Numbered from the stretch's first letter, positions 1 through 8,961 are shown. The stretch: DNA of 64,000 bases from Marinomonas atlantica (GCF_001639725.1 NZ_LTAW01000006.1:247089-311088), one strand, 5' to 3'. The notes: generated from the letters alone by a model not told the origin. A program made the numbers and translations.

Positions 1-1
1 T

Positions 2-967
2 ATGCGCGCTCAGCGTTTAGGGTTGCCCACTAAAAACCTAAAAATGCTGTCTGAAACCAACGTCGAAGGCATTCTGTCCGTCGCTGATCAAGTGAAACCA
101 AGAGTCATGGTAATTGACTCCATTCAAGTCATGCATCTAGACGGTATCGAATCGGCCCCAGGGAGTGTTTCTCAAGTTCGTGAAAGTGCGGCAGTTTTAA
201 CTCGTTTTGCAAAACAAACGCAAACCTGTGTTTTGCTGGTAGGCCACGTGACCAAAGACGGTACTTTAGCGGGCCCAAAAGTGCTGGAGCATATGGTGGA
301 CTGCTCAGTATTATTAGAAGGGACCGAAGATTCCCGCTTTCGTACGTTACGCGGTATGAAGAACCGTTTTGGTGCCGTCAATGAACTGGGCGTTTTCGCT
401 ATGTTAGAAAACGGCTTACGGGAAGTAAAAAACCCAAGTTCGATTTTCTTAAACCGCTCCAACCATCCGGCTGCTGGCAGCTTAGTGATGGTGGTTTGGG
501 AAGGCACACGCCCCCTGCTGGTCGAATTGCAAGCCTTAGTAGATGACTCTGCATTAGGTAATCCTCGACGGGTAACCGTAGGTTTCGACCACAATCGCTT
601 ATCGATGCTGTTGGCGGTATTGCATAAACATGGCGGTTTAATGACGGCCGATCAAGATGTGTATTTAAACGTTGTTGGCGGTGTCAAAGTGCTGGAAACC
701 TCGGCTGACCTAGCGGCAATCGCCGCTGTCGTGTCCAGCTTTCGAGATCAGGTACTACCACATGATTTGGTCGTGCTAGGCGAGGTCGGATTATCGGGAG
801 AAATTCGTCCTGTTCCATCAGGACAAGAACGTATTAGCGAGGCGGCTAAACACGGTTTTAAACGGGCTATTGTGCCAAAATCAAACTGCCCTAAAAAGCC
901 AATTGACGGCATGACGGTTATCGGTGTGGAACGTTTATCGGAAGCTTTAGAAGCGATTTTTGGTTAG
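2..967 (+). CDS. radA: DNA repair protein RadA/Sms, C-terminal part (5' end outside window)
   Basis: RadA is a RecA-like ATPase that helps process recombination intermediates and drives branch migration. About 321 codons are present against a usual length near 455 residues, so the zinc finger and Walker A region lie upstream of the window. The first Met sits in the family stretch MRAQRLGL and is internal, not a start. Visible family marks are the Walker B-like VMVIDSIQ, the RadA-specific KNRFG motif near residue 119, and a C-terminal Lon-like domain (about residues 180-320) with VVGGVKV and GEVGLSGEIRPV. The stop overlaps by 4 bp the stop of the convergent DUF1289 gene. Confidence 0.97.
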   Translation: MRAQRLGLPTKNLKMLSETNVEGILSVADQVKPRVMVIDSIQVMHLDGIESAPGSVSQVRESAAVLTRFAKQTQTCVLLVGHVTKDGTLAGPKVLEHMVDCSVLLEGTEDSRFRTLRGMKNRFGAVNELGVFAMLENGLREVKNPSSIFLNRSNHPAAGSLVMVVWEGTRPLLVELQALVDDSALGNPRRVTVGFDHNRLSMLLAVLHKHGGLMTADQDVYLNVVGGVKVLETSADLAAIAAVVSSFRDQVLPHDLVVLGEVGLSGEIRPVPSGQERISEAAKHGFKRAIVPKSNCPKKPIDGMTVIGVERLSEALEAIFG

Positions 968-1263
968 TCCTGCGAGCTGACAGGGGTGGCGAAGAGGTCT
1001 TGTATGTCTTCGCCCTCCATGCCATAGGGCAAGTCTTTATCATTTATACTGTTTAAGCGCTCTTGCTTGGCCTTAATAATCCGCTGCCAACGACTGCGAC
1101 ATAACTGAATAACCTGCCGCTTTTGCACATCGTTGAATTCATGCCAATGAAAACGTTCTTCTCGACTGCGCAGGCACCCTTTACAGTACCCTTTAGAGCT
1201 ACTTTGGCAGATTTCGCGACACGGGCTTTCGATATGAAATAACTCTATCTGCTCCATCCTCAC
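964..1263 (-). CDS. DUF1289 family small cysteine-rich protein
   Basis: A 99-residue protein of unknown function. Near the N-terminus it has the DUF1289 pattern SPCREIC followed by GYCKGCLRSREE, giving four closely spaced Cys that may bind metal, then a W.R motif at about residues 58-61. The middle and end are charged. It converges on radA and shares 4 bp with its 3' end. The start is preceded by CTCCAT/GAGG-like sequence, although MRMEQ offers two Met choices two codons apart. Family assignment is strong; the function is not known. Confidence 0.85.
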   Translation of the reverse strand: MRMEQIELFHIESPCREICQSSSKGYCKGCLRSREERFHWHEFNDVQKRQVIQLCRSRWQRIIKAKQERLNSINDKDLPYGMEGEDIQDLFATPVSSQD

Positions 1264-1275
1264 TCCTCTGCTAAG

Positions 1276-1881
1276 TTACTCGGTTAATAAACGATAATCG
1301 TAGATCTCTTCCGGTGATAAGTAGTAAATCCGCTCGGCTGGCGCGGCGTCCAGCGTAAACCAGTAAAAACGTTCCGGCACACCCATTTCAAGGTAAAAGT
1401 TAACATAACTCGCATGTACAGGGTCGGATAAATCAATTTCATCGCCCCAATTCTGAGTATCGCGCCACGAATGTACGCCGACCCCTGCACCCGCACCAAT
1501 GGTTCGTTGTACACCGCCCAAAAATAAATCGACCCCGCCGGACAACACATAACCTGTCTTCGCAATATGCGTATTTAAGCCTAAATGTCGAATAAATCTA
1601 GCAGCTTCCATCGTCGCTGCTTGATCCGTTGAGCCAGGTACATCAACCAAGACTAAATCCGTCACATTAGGATGTTCACTCAACGCAGACTTTAGCTGAC
1701 TGGGTAAGGAACTGCTCAGTAACCCGGACAAATAAGCGACATCCTCCTCAACATAGATCGCCATAGCTTCTGTAGACGATGCGTTGATTCTGGTATTTGA
1801 CGTTGGTGAAGAACTACACCCTGCTAACGTTAGCAGCACTAACCAAGCCCCATAGAAAGACCATTTATCCACTACTATCAT
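1276..1881 (-). CDS. Putative lipoprotein with ClpP-like fold (COG3904-like)
   Basis: A 201-residue protein with an N-terminal lipoprotein signal: a hydrophobic segment at residues 8-20 and the lipobox LAGC with Cys22. The remainder resembles predicted periplasmic proteins with a ClpP/crotonase-type fold: VLVDVPGS at about 77-84 sits where ClpP has its NSPGG strand, YVLSGG puts Ser114 in the position of the nucleophile, and GVHSW puts His137 23 residues later, close to the 25-residue Ser-His spacing in ClpP. A protease or peptide-binding role in the periplasm is inferred, not shown. It lies 12 bp after the DUF1289 gene on the same strand and is probably upstream in transcription. Confidence 0.75.
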   Translation of the reverse strand: MIVVDKWSFYGAWLVLLTLAGCSSSPTSNTRINASSTEAMAIYVEEDVAYLSGLLSSSLPSQLKSALSEHPNVTDLVLVDVPGSTDQAATMEAARFIRHLGLNTHIAKTGYVLSGGVDLFLGGVQRTIGAGAGVGVHSWRDTQNWGDEIDLSDPVHASYVNFYLEMGVPERFYWFTLDAAPAERIYYLSPEEIYDYRLLTE

Positions 1882-2073
1882 GATCGCCTCATATTTTTAA
1901 CGCTATAATTTTAAGATTACTGTTTGCTGTGTATCTGTTTCTGCATCTATCTTTACACAACCGCACATAAGTCATGCCATTCTATTCAATTCTGCCACAG
2001 TGGTTCTGTCAGCAAACTGCTAAGGTCTATACTCAGTTAAGTAAAGCTTAACCTCCCTTTAAAGAATGGATCT

Positions 2074-3123
2074 ATGGCTGATTTTTTTATTATTACAAAG
2101 GCACTAAAAGACTTGTACAACAATAGTCAACGGCTTGTAGATAATGAGTCTTCGACGTTACAACTAATTAATGTTAACGGCTTAATCGCTCATTTATGCT
2201 TCATTATATTATTTATTCTGATCGACATTAAGTGGTTAGCGATATTCAATGTGGTCAGTGTGATGCTTTGGTGTGTGTCTATTTTCTGTACAATTAAAGG
2301 TCGCTACCGTTTCAGCATTTTATTGATTGCTTGTGAAATTTCTGCCCATGCTTTTGCTGCAACCACTACAATGGGACTAGCGTCTGGTTTCCAGCTATAC
2401 CTTTGGCCAGCCGTATTGCTCATGTGTATCCTGCCTGCTAGATACCACAGAAGTGCTATGGCCTGTCTAACTTTGATCATTGCCCCTCTACTTTTACTTA
2501 ATATCTTTGCTCCATTTGAAAAAGAAGCCTACCAAGACACTTACAGTTGGTTATATGTTTTTAATTTGATCAGCGCCAGCTTACCTTTTATATTTACCGC
2601 GATTGTAGTTCGGATGATTTTTGTTAGCCATTTACAAAGAATGGAATATCGTGCTTATAACGACGAACTAACGCAGCTCGTCAATCGTCGTCGAGGTTAT
2701 GAAATACTCAACATTGCAGCCAGCAAAAATCAGTCTATCTATATTGCCCTAGGGGACATTGATTACTTTAAACGTATCAATGACTCTCTGGGTCATCTAA
2801 AAGGTGACGAAGTACTCCAAGGGGTTGCTCGACTTTTTAGTCAATACTCCGAGGGCAAGGGGACATGCTGCCGCTGGGGCGGTGAGGAATTCTTGTTTAT
2901 ATTCATTGATCAACCTTACCCTGATGTTCTCTCTACCATGGAACGGCTATGCCAAGATGTCCCATTAAAAATTCAAGTAGACGGGCTGGACTCTCCCATT
3001 ACTTGTAGCTTCGGTCTGATTAAACTAGACAAACAAGAATGTCTAGAAGATGCACTATCGGAAGTCGATAAACTACTGTATCAAGCTAAAAATACTGGCC
3101 GTTCTAAGGTAGTTCATAAATAG
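2074..3123 (+). CDS. Membrane-bound diguanylate cyclase (GGDEF domain)
   Basis: A 349-residue protein predicted to make cyclic di-GMP from two GTP at the inner membrane. Residues about 35-185 contain roughly six hydrophobic segments, a membrane sensor module. The catalytic domain follows: DELTQLVNRR at 197-206, GDIDYFKRIND at about 227-237 (metal-binding Asp) and RWGGEEF at 267-273 as active site. The residues before the active site (EGKGTCC) lack the RxxD inhibitory site, so product feedback at that site is unlikely. The ribosome-binding site is weak. The gene stands alone, with AT-rich spacers of about 190-200 bp on both sides. Confidence 0.93.
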   Translation: MADFFIITKALKDLYNNSQRLVDNESSTLQLINVNGLIAHLCFIILFILIDIKWLAIFNVVSVMLWCVSIFCTIKGRYRFSILLIACEISAHAFAATTTMGLASGFQLYLWPAVLLMCILPARYHRSAMACLTLIIAPLLLLNIFAPFEKEAYQDTYSWLYVFNLISASLPFIFTAIVVRMIFVSHLQRMEYRAYNDELTQLVNRRRGYEILNIAASKNQSIYIALGDIDYFKRINDSLGHLKGDEVLQGVARLFSQYSEGKGTCCRWGGEEFLFIFIDQPYPDVLSTMERLCQDVPLKIQVDGLDSPITCSFGLIKLDKQECLEDALSEVDKLLYQAKNTGRSKVVHK

Positions 3124-3323
3124 CAACCAAAGACGATTACACAGTCAACAAATCCTTTCAATCGATTCAACATTACTCAGCAATTATAATCACATTCACT
3201 ATCATAAACACTAAGATATTACCCAAAAGAATATCTAGCATAGCAATCTGTAAATTTATAACTAGGCTAGTTAGATATAAAATCGAGTTATTCTTATCTA
3301 ATTTTGATTCTCATGGAGGGTTC

Positions 3324-4430
3324 ATGGTTCGTCCATTCAAGGGTTTAAAGCCACTTATTTTTGCCATTACAGCAACGGCCGCACTTGCCGGTTGTTCATC
3401 AGAAGAAGCCACTGAAACGAAAGAAAAAATCATTCGTCCAGTCAAACTCTTTACCGTCGATGCAACGGATATCATCAGTATTCGTCATTTCCCAGCAGAA
3501 CTGAAAGCCAGTGATGAAGCAAATTTAGCCTTTCGTGTCGGTGGGCAGGTCACCAAGCTAGATGTCAAAGAAGGTCAACGCGTCAAACGAGGACAGCTGT
3601 TAGCATCCTTAGACCCAACTGATTATGAGCTTCAAGTTGAACTATCTGAGGCCAACTACAAACTCGCCAAAGCGCAATTTGATCGTATTAAAACCATGCT
3701 CTCCAGTAACGCAACGACCAAAGCTCAATTTGACGAAGCAAAAGCCACGTTAGACCAAACAGCAAACGCGCTTGAGAGCGCTAAAAATCAGCTGAGCTAC
3801 AGTGTATTAAAAGCACCTTATGACGGTGTCATCGCGTCCTTAAGCATAGATAACTACGAGTACGTTGGCGCCACTCAAACTATTCTTCATATCCAAAATA
3901 TTGAGCAAATGGATGTGGAGTTCCAGATACCTGAAAGACTGGTGGCCAATATCCAAAAAGTTGCCTTGCAGTATCACCCTAAGGTCACTATAGATGCAGT
4001 GCCAAGCGAGGTCTTTGAAGGGGTTTACAAAGAACACCGTACAACGCCCGATGTCACGACTAAATCCTACGATGCAACGATTTCATTGATCGATACCGAG
4101 CACACTGGCATCAACTTATTACCTGGTATGACTGCCACCGTCGACTTAGACATCAGTAAAATAAGCGGCAAACCGACCCATATAACCGTGCCCATTGAGT
4201 CAGTGATGCGCCAACTTAAAGACAGCGGAGATAGTGAAAGTGTTGTTTGGATTTATGATGCCAAGCAAGGCACCGTCACACCACGCCCTGTTCAACTGGG
4301 CAATATGACCAATAACAGCATCGAAATTACTGATGGTTTAAAGCCTGGAGAACAAGTCGTTGCGGCTGGTGTACACGATCTGACACCTAACCTTGAAGTT
4401 CGCCCTTGGACACGTGAGGGAGGAATCTAA
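3324..4430 (+). CDS. RND efflux periplasmic adaptor lipoprotein (AcrA/MexH family)
   Basis: A 368-residue membrane-fusion protein that would link an inner-membrane RND pump to an outer-membrane channel. It has a lipoprotein signal ending LAGC (Cys24). A biotinyl-lipoyl-like half, ANLAFRVGGQVTKLDVKEG (about 69-87), is followed by an alpha-hairpin (about 105-155) and the second lipoyl half LKAPYDGVIA. Beta-barrel and membrane-proximal domains follow, including LLPGMTATVDL. A GGAGGG ribosome-binding site lies at 3315-3320. The pump gene starts 1 bp after its stop, so the two are co-transcribed. No outer-membrane factor is encoded next to them, so a shared TolC-type channel is expected. Confidence 0.94.
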   Translation: MVRPFKGLKPLIFAITATAALAGCSSEEATETKEKIIRPVKLFTVDATDIISIRHFPAELKASDEANLAFRVGGQVTKLDVKEGQRVKRGQLLASLDPTDYELQVELSEANYKLAKAQFDRIKTMLSSNATTKAQFDEAKATLDQTANALESAKNQLSYSVLKAPYDGVIASLSIDNYEYVGATQTILHIQNIEQMDVEFQIPERLVANIQKVALQYHPKVTIDAVPSEVFEGVYKEHRTTPDVTTKSYDATISLIDTEHTGINLLPGMTATVDLDISKISGKPTHITVPIESVMRQLKDSGDSESVVWIYDAKQGTVTPRPVQLGNMTNNSIEITDGLKPGEQVVAAGVHDLTPNLEVRPWTREGGI

Positions 4431-4431
4431 G

Positions 4432-7400
4432 TTGAATATTGCCGGTTATTTTATCGAACGAAAAGTTTCAAGTTGGCTAGTCACGCTGATTCTACTCATC
4501 GGCGGTGCCATGGCTTTCACGAATCTTGGGCAATTGGAAGATCCAGAATTCACCATTAAAGATGCCCTAGTGATTACTCAATATCCGGGCGCCAGCCCTG
4601 AACAGGTCGAAGAAGAGGTTACCTACCCGATCGAGCTCCAACTGCAGAATCTACCCTATGTAGACGAGATTCGGTCTACCTCAAAAGATGGCTATTCGAA
4701 AGTTCAAGTAACGATCAAGGACACCTACCGCGCCCAAGAGTTAAAGCAAATCTGGGACGAGTTGCGTAAGAAAATCCGTGACATGCAAGGGCAGTTTCCA
4801 GCTGGTGTTTCATCACCAATCGTAGTCGACGACTTCGGTGACGTATATGGCATCATGCTCGCTGTTCACGGTGAAGGTTACCCTTACAAAGACCTTGAGA
4901 ACTACGTTGACTATGTTAAACGCGAACTCGTATTGGTCGATGGCGTTGCGAAAGTGGAAGTTGCTGCAGAACAGGCTGAGCAAGTGACCATTGAAATTTC
5001 TCGCTCTAAACTTGCAACCATGGGTGTCTCTCCTACTCAACTACAAAGTTTGTTAGCTAACCAGAATGTCGTCTCAAACGCAGGTAAGGTTCAGGTAGGT
5101 TCGGATTACATCCGTATTAGTCCGACAGGCGAATTTAATGATATTTCAGAGTTAGAGAATTTAACTATTGGCACCCCTGGTGACGGTAATTTAATTCGCT
5201 TAAGTGACGTGGCATCCGTCAAACGCGAATACCAAGATCCACAAACACATTTGGTGAATTTTAACGGTGCCAGCTCCCTTCTTTTAGGCATTTCGTTCGC
5301 CAATAACGTCAACGTAGTAGAAGTTGGCGAACGCATTGAGAACCGTTTAGCAGACATAGAGTACCAACAGCCTGTCGGCATTAATATGGATACGGTCTAC
5401 TTCCAATCCAAAGAAGTTGCCAACTCCGTGACCAGCTTTTTATCCAACCTAGCAGCAGCGGTTGGCATAGTTATTTTAGTATTGCTGGTCTTTATGGGCG
5501 TTCGCTCAGGTATTTTGATCGGCTTGATTCTACTTTTAACAATCCTTGGCACCTTTATTGTCATGGATTACTTTAATATCAACTTACAACGCATCTCTCT
5601 CGGTGGGTTAATCATCTCATTAGGGATGCTGGTTGATAACGCCATTGTAGTAACCGAAGGCATCCTGATTGGTCTACACCGTGGTCAAAGTAAATTCGAA
5701 GCCGCCTCTAGCGTCGTAAAACAAACCAAATGGCCATTATTGGGTGCAACCGTCATTGCCGTCACCGCCTTTGCCCCCATTGGCTTGTCTCCGGATTCTG
5801 TGGGTGAATTTGTCGGCTCTTTATTCTTTGTACTGCTTATTTCCCTAATGCTCAGCTGGGTCACAGCGATTACATTAACGCCTTTCTTCTGTGATTTATT
5901 CTTTAAAGAAAGCAAACAAGGTAACGATGCCAAAGAAGAGCAAGACCCATACAAAGGTTTTCTATTTGTTTGGTATAAATGGTTACTTGATAAAGCCATG
6001 CATTTCCGTTGGATGACAGTCATCAGTTTAGTGGGCGCTTTGGTTGTGTCTGGTTGGGCTTTCCAGTTTGTAAAACAGGCATTCTTCCCACCGTCTACAA
6101 CACCGATGTTCTATCTTGATATTAATATGCCAGAAGGCACACATATCAATGCCACATACGACAAAGTAAACGAAATCGAACAAGAGCTGTTGGGTGATGA
6201 TCGTATCGAATTTGTGACCAGTACCACTGGTCAAGGTGCTCTGCGCTTTATGCTGACATATGAAGCGAAACAAACCGATACCAGCTATGCTCAGTTTATT
6301 GTTCGAACCAAAACTGGCGACGACATTCCATCCTTGATGGAAGAAATCTATCAGATGATGTCTGAGAAATATCCAGACGTGGAATTTAAGTTACAGCGAC
6401 TGCAATTAGGGCCGTCGACCGGTGCTAAAATTGAAGCGCGCTTTAGCGGACCTGACCCTAAAGTGTTACGTCAACTGAGCCAGCAAGTGCAAGACATCTA
6501 TCGTGCAGATGGCGGTTTAGAGAGCATTAAAGATGACTGGCGCCAGCCAGTAAAAGTCTTGCGCCCCATCTTTAACGATGCTCAAGCACGACGTTTAGGT
6601 ATCAATAAGAGTGATTTGGACGAAGTCTTGCTGACTAACTTTACGGGCTCTGAAATCGGAACCTATCGCGATGGCACAGATTTATTGCCAATCATTCAGA
6701 CCGTGCCTGAGAATGAGCGCGTGTCGATTGACCAGGTTCGTGATTTACAAATCTACAGCCCAGCCAGTGGTGCATACATTTCCGTTTCGAACTTAGTCGA
6801 TGGTTTTGAAACCGTTTGGGAAGACCCGATCATTGAGCGCCGAGATCGTAAACGTACGATTACCGTTAAAGCAGACCCTCTAATTTTAGGTGATGAAACG
6901 GCAATGGCAGTGTTCAGCCGTATCCGTGAAAGTGTCGAAAATATTGCACTTCCACCCGGATATAGCATGGAATGGGGGGGAGAATATGAAAGTAGTACGG
7001 ATGCTCAAGCAAACATCTTTACTTCGCTTCCCATGGGCTACCTATTCATGTTTATCATTACAATCTTATTGTTTAACTCTGTGCGCGTGCCATTAGTTAT
7101 CTGGTTCTGCGTTCCGTTAGCACTTATCGGTGTGTCTTCTGGATTGCTGATAATGAATGCTGCATTTAGCTTCATGGCCCTGCTTGGCTTCCTAAGCCTG
7201 TCCGGCATGATCGTGAAAAACGGTATTGTTTTGGCCGACCAAATCAACTACGAGCTCGCACAAGGAACGGAAACCTACGAGGCGATATTCAAATCAGCGG
7301 TCAGTCGTGTACGCCCAGTGTGCATGGCAGCCATTACCACGATCCTTGGTATGGTACCGCTGTTATACGATGCATTTTTCGAAGGTATGGCAGTTGTTAT

Positions 7401-7506
7401 CGCGTTTGGTCTAGGCTTTGCGACGATTCTTACTCTGATTGCTGTACCTGTCTTTTATGCCATTTTGCATCGTGTGAAGTATCGTAAAATGAGCGATTTT
7501 AACTGA
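4432..7506 (+). CDS. RND multidrug efflux transporter, inner-membrane pump
   Basis: A proton-driven efflux pump of the AcrB/HAE-1 superfamily, 1024 residues from the chosen TTG start. That start is favoured because AGGGAGG at 4417-4423 sits 8 bp before TTG 4432; an ATG at 4393 would overlap the adaptor gene by 38 bp without a good ribosome-binding site. Visible features are the first membrane helix at about 10-30, two periplasmic porter regions, and GMLVDNAIVV in the fourth helix region with Asp402-Asn403. AcrB has Asp407-Asp408 here, so one of the two proton-relay Asp is replaced. Lys929 in MIVKNGIVL matches AcrB Lys940. The substrate cannot be told from sequence. Confidence 0.95.
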   Translation: MNIAGYFIERKVSSWLVTLILLIGGAMAFTNLGQLEDPEFTIKDALVITQYPGASPEQVEEEVTYPIELQLQNLPYVDEIRSTSKDGYSKVQVTIKDTYRAQELKQIWDELRKKIRDMQGQFPAGVSSPIVVDDFGDVYGIMLAVHGEGYPYKDLENYVDYVKRELVLVDGVAKVEVAAEQAEQVTIEISRSKLATMGVSPTQLQSLLANQNVVSNAGKVQVGSDYIRISPTGEFNDISELENLTIGTPGDGNLIRLSDVASVKREYQDPQTHLVNFNGASSLLLGISFANNVNVVEVGERIENRLADIEYQQPVGINMDTVYFQSKEVANSVTSFLSNLAAAVGIVILVLLVFMGVRSGILIGLILLLTILGTFIVMDYFNINLQRISLGGLIISLGMLVDNAIVVTEGILIGLHRGQSKFEAASSVVKQTKWPLLGATVIAVTAFAPIGLSPDSVGEFVGSLFFVLLISLMLSWVTAITLTPFFCDLFFKESKQGNDAKEEQDPYKGFLFVWYKWLLDKAMHFRWMTVISLVGALVVSGWAFQFVKQAFFPPSTTPMFYLDINMPEGTHINATYDKVNEIEQELLGDDRIEFVTSTTGQGALRFMLTYEAKQTDTSYAQFIVRTKTGDDIPSLMEEIYQMMSEKYPDVEFKLQRLQLGPSTGAKIEARFSGPDPKVLRQLSQQVQDIYRADGGLESIKDDWRQPVKVLRPIFNDAQARRLGINKSDLDEVLLTNFTGSEIGTYRDGTDLLPIIQTVPENERVSIDQVRDLQIYSPASGAYISVSNLVDGFETVWEDPIIERRDRKRTITVKADPLILGDETAMAVFSRIRESVENIALPPGYSMEWGGEYESSTDAQANIFTSLPMGYLFMFIITILLFNSVRVPLVIWFCVPLALIGVSSGLLIMNAAFSFMALLGFLSLSGMIVKNGIVLADQINYELAQGTETYEAIFKSAVSRVRPVCMAAITTILGMVPLLYDAFFEGMAVVIAFGLGFATILTLIAVPVFYAILHRVKYRKMSDFN

Positions 7507-7521
7507 TAAATCGTGCACAAA

Positions 7522-7548
7522 TACCTCGACCCAATAGGGGTCGAGGTA
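7522..7548 (+). promoter_or_regulatory. 11-bp hairpin enclosing the lysR ribosome-binding site
   Basis: Arms at 7522-7532 (TACCTCGACCC) and 7538-7548 pair perfectly around a 5-base loop. The right arm contains GAGG at 7543-7546, the only good ribosome-binding site for the ATG at 7551. No T-run follows, so it is not a standard terminator. It could hide the ribosome-binding site in read-through transcripts from the RND operon, or mark the operon's 3' end. The structure is seen; the role is inferred. Confidence 0.6.
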
Positions 7549-7550
7549 AA

Positions 7551-8537
7551 ATGGATAGAACTATGCAAATAGATGATTTACTGAAACTCGACATCAAATT
7601 ACTGGTGTCTTTTGAAATCATATTGGAAGAATGCAGCGTTTCTCGTGCAGCGGAACGTTTAGGGGTCACTCAACCGGCTCTGAGCAAATCATTACAACGC
7701 CTACGTGATCTCTTCAAGGACCCACTATTTACGCGCCAAGCTTACGGCTTGAGCCCTACGTCACGAGCGTATGAATTGCATGAGCAAATCACGCCGATTC
7801 TTGGCTCAATGTCGAACTTATTGCAACCAAGCCATTTCGACCAAAGCACATTAAAGCGCCGTTTTAGCATTAAAGCTGACGAGGAGCTATTGCTGACGTT
7901 TATCGAACCGCTACTGGCACTGTTGCATTATCAAGCCCCTAATATTCGTCTCACCAGCAGCAGCTGGAGTGACAATGGCTACGATGATCTTATCAATGGA
8001 GTAGATCTCGGTATTGTTAACGCCGAGTCGACGCCCAATAATATTCGCAGTAAAATGGTTGGCTGCATGGATGCTTGCGTGATTTTAAGTGAAGCGCATC
8101 CGCTTTACTTTCAAGACGAAATCACTCTTAAAGAGCTGCTTGCGCACAAAACAGTGGTCTTTAATATCCGTAATTTCCAGAGCGCAACCACCAGCGTTAC
8201 TATCGAAAAGCTGGAGCAACTTGGCTATGTAATTGAACCAAAAATTGAGACCGACAGCATTGCAGTCACCATAGAAGCGGTGAAACGCGGTATGGCTCTG
8301 ATTGGCACAACACAACTAGGAGAATTGTTCAGCAACATTTCTTCCTGTCGAGAAAATTATACGTCGATAAAAGTCCTACCTTTACCGGCTGATGCCGTGG
8401 AAGCTGATCCTTACAGCGGTCGTCACCCTGTGCAAATTTGTTGGCATGAGCGCTATGATAAAGACCCTGCTCACCGTTGGTTCCGTGAGCAAATCATCAA
8501 TTTCATGCAATCTTCACCTTGGGTATTCAACGAATAA
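7551..8537 (+). CDS. LysR-family transcriptional regulator
   Basis: A 328-residue LysR-type regulator. The N-terminal winged helix-turn-helix is clear: SFEIILEECSVSRAAERLGV and TQPALSKSLQRLRDLFKDPLF at about residues 18-60. The effector domain follows from about residue 95, with KRRFSIKADEELL as its first strand. The start at ATG 7551 has GAGG only 4 bp upstream; an in-frame ATG at 7563 is the alternative. It is 44 bp downstream of the RND pump gene on the same strand, so control of that pump is possible, but LysR regulators are more often divergent from their targets. The next gene is convergent. Confidence 0.93.
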   Translation: MDRTMQIDDLLKLDIKLLVSFEIILEECSVSRAAERLGVTQPALSKSLQRLRDLFKDPLFTRQAYGLSPTSRAYELHEQITPILGSMSNLLQPSHFDQSTLKRRFSIKADEELLLTFIEPLLALLHYQAPNIRLTSSSWSDNGYDDLINGVDLGIVNAESTPNNIRSKMVGCMDACVILSEAHPLYFQDEITLKELLAHKTVVFNIRNFQSATTSVTIEKLEQLGYVIEPKIETDSIAVTIEAVKRGMALIGTTQLGELFSNISSCRENYTSIKVLPLPADAVEADPYSGRHPVQICWHERYDKDPAHRWFREQIINFMQSSPWVFNE

Positions 8538-8555
8538 TACCGGGCTATAAACGAA

Positions 8556-8599
8556 AACATCAAAAGGGCTGCTTTATGTGGCCCTTTTGATGTTTTTTT
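8556..8599 (+). terminator. Intrinsic terminator after the LysR gene
   Basis: Arms AACATCAAAAGGGC (8556-8569) and GCCCTTTTGATGTT (8581-8594) form a perfect 14-bp stem with an 11-base loop, followed by a T-run. It lies between the LysR gene and the convergent DUF1653 gene and may serve both, though the T-run favours the + direction. Confidence 0.9.
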
Positions 8600-8827
8600 C
8601 TAAATTTGAGCTCGGATCCAATCAAATCTTGGGATCGTTTCACCTTCAATTTCAACACTCTCTAAAAACATACTCTTTGGTCGCGCCCACCAACCTCGAT
8701 CTCCATATAGAGCTTGATATACCACGAGCTCCTCCTCCGTCTCACTGTGTCGCGCCACACGCTCTACCCAATACTCGGCTCCTTTGTAATGACGGTACAC
8801 ACCCGGTTTGATCGTTGTCTTTTTCAT
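8600..8827 (-). CDS. DUF1653 family protein
   Basis: A 75-residue protein matching DUF1653 over its whole length: KPGVYRHYKGAEYWV, then ARHSETEEELVVYQALYGD, then WARPKSMFLESVE and a final IPRFDWI. The function is unknown. The family is usually a stand-alone small cytosolic protein. Its stop directly follows the terminator shared with the LysR gene. It is divergent from the ast operon, with 134 bp between them. Confidence 0.9.
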   Translation of the reverse strand: MKKTTIKPGVYRHYKGAEYWVERVARHSETEEELVVYQALYGDRGWWARPKSMFLESVEIEGETIPRFDWIRAQI

Positions 8828-8881
8828 GATTTACCTAAATTCGACTCGAAATGTCTCAGTTTTTGAATGGTAGGTCGCAAT

Positions 8882-8895
8882 TACGAAACTTCGTA
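8882..8895. promoter_or_regulatory. Palindrome upstream of the ast operon
   Basis: TACGAA-AC-TTCGTA, a perfect 6+6 inverted repeat, lies 67 bp before the first ast gene and 55 bp before the divergent DUF1653 gene. It could be an operator for either. It does not look like an ArgR box. No protein can be assigned. Confidence 0.35.
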
Positions 8896-8961
8896 TCTGT
8901 TACCTTTGACCACCTTTAACGATAATAAATCCATTGTCCGCTTATACAAAAGGAGCGTCTA

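Noticed and set aside
4393..4431. Upstream ATG for the RND pump, overlapping the adaptor gene
   Set aside because: TTG 4432 has an excellent AGGGAGG at the right distance and the protein then starts like other RND pumps.
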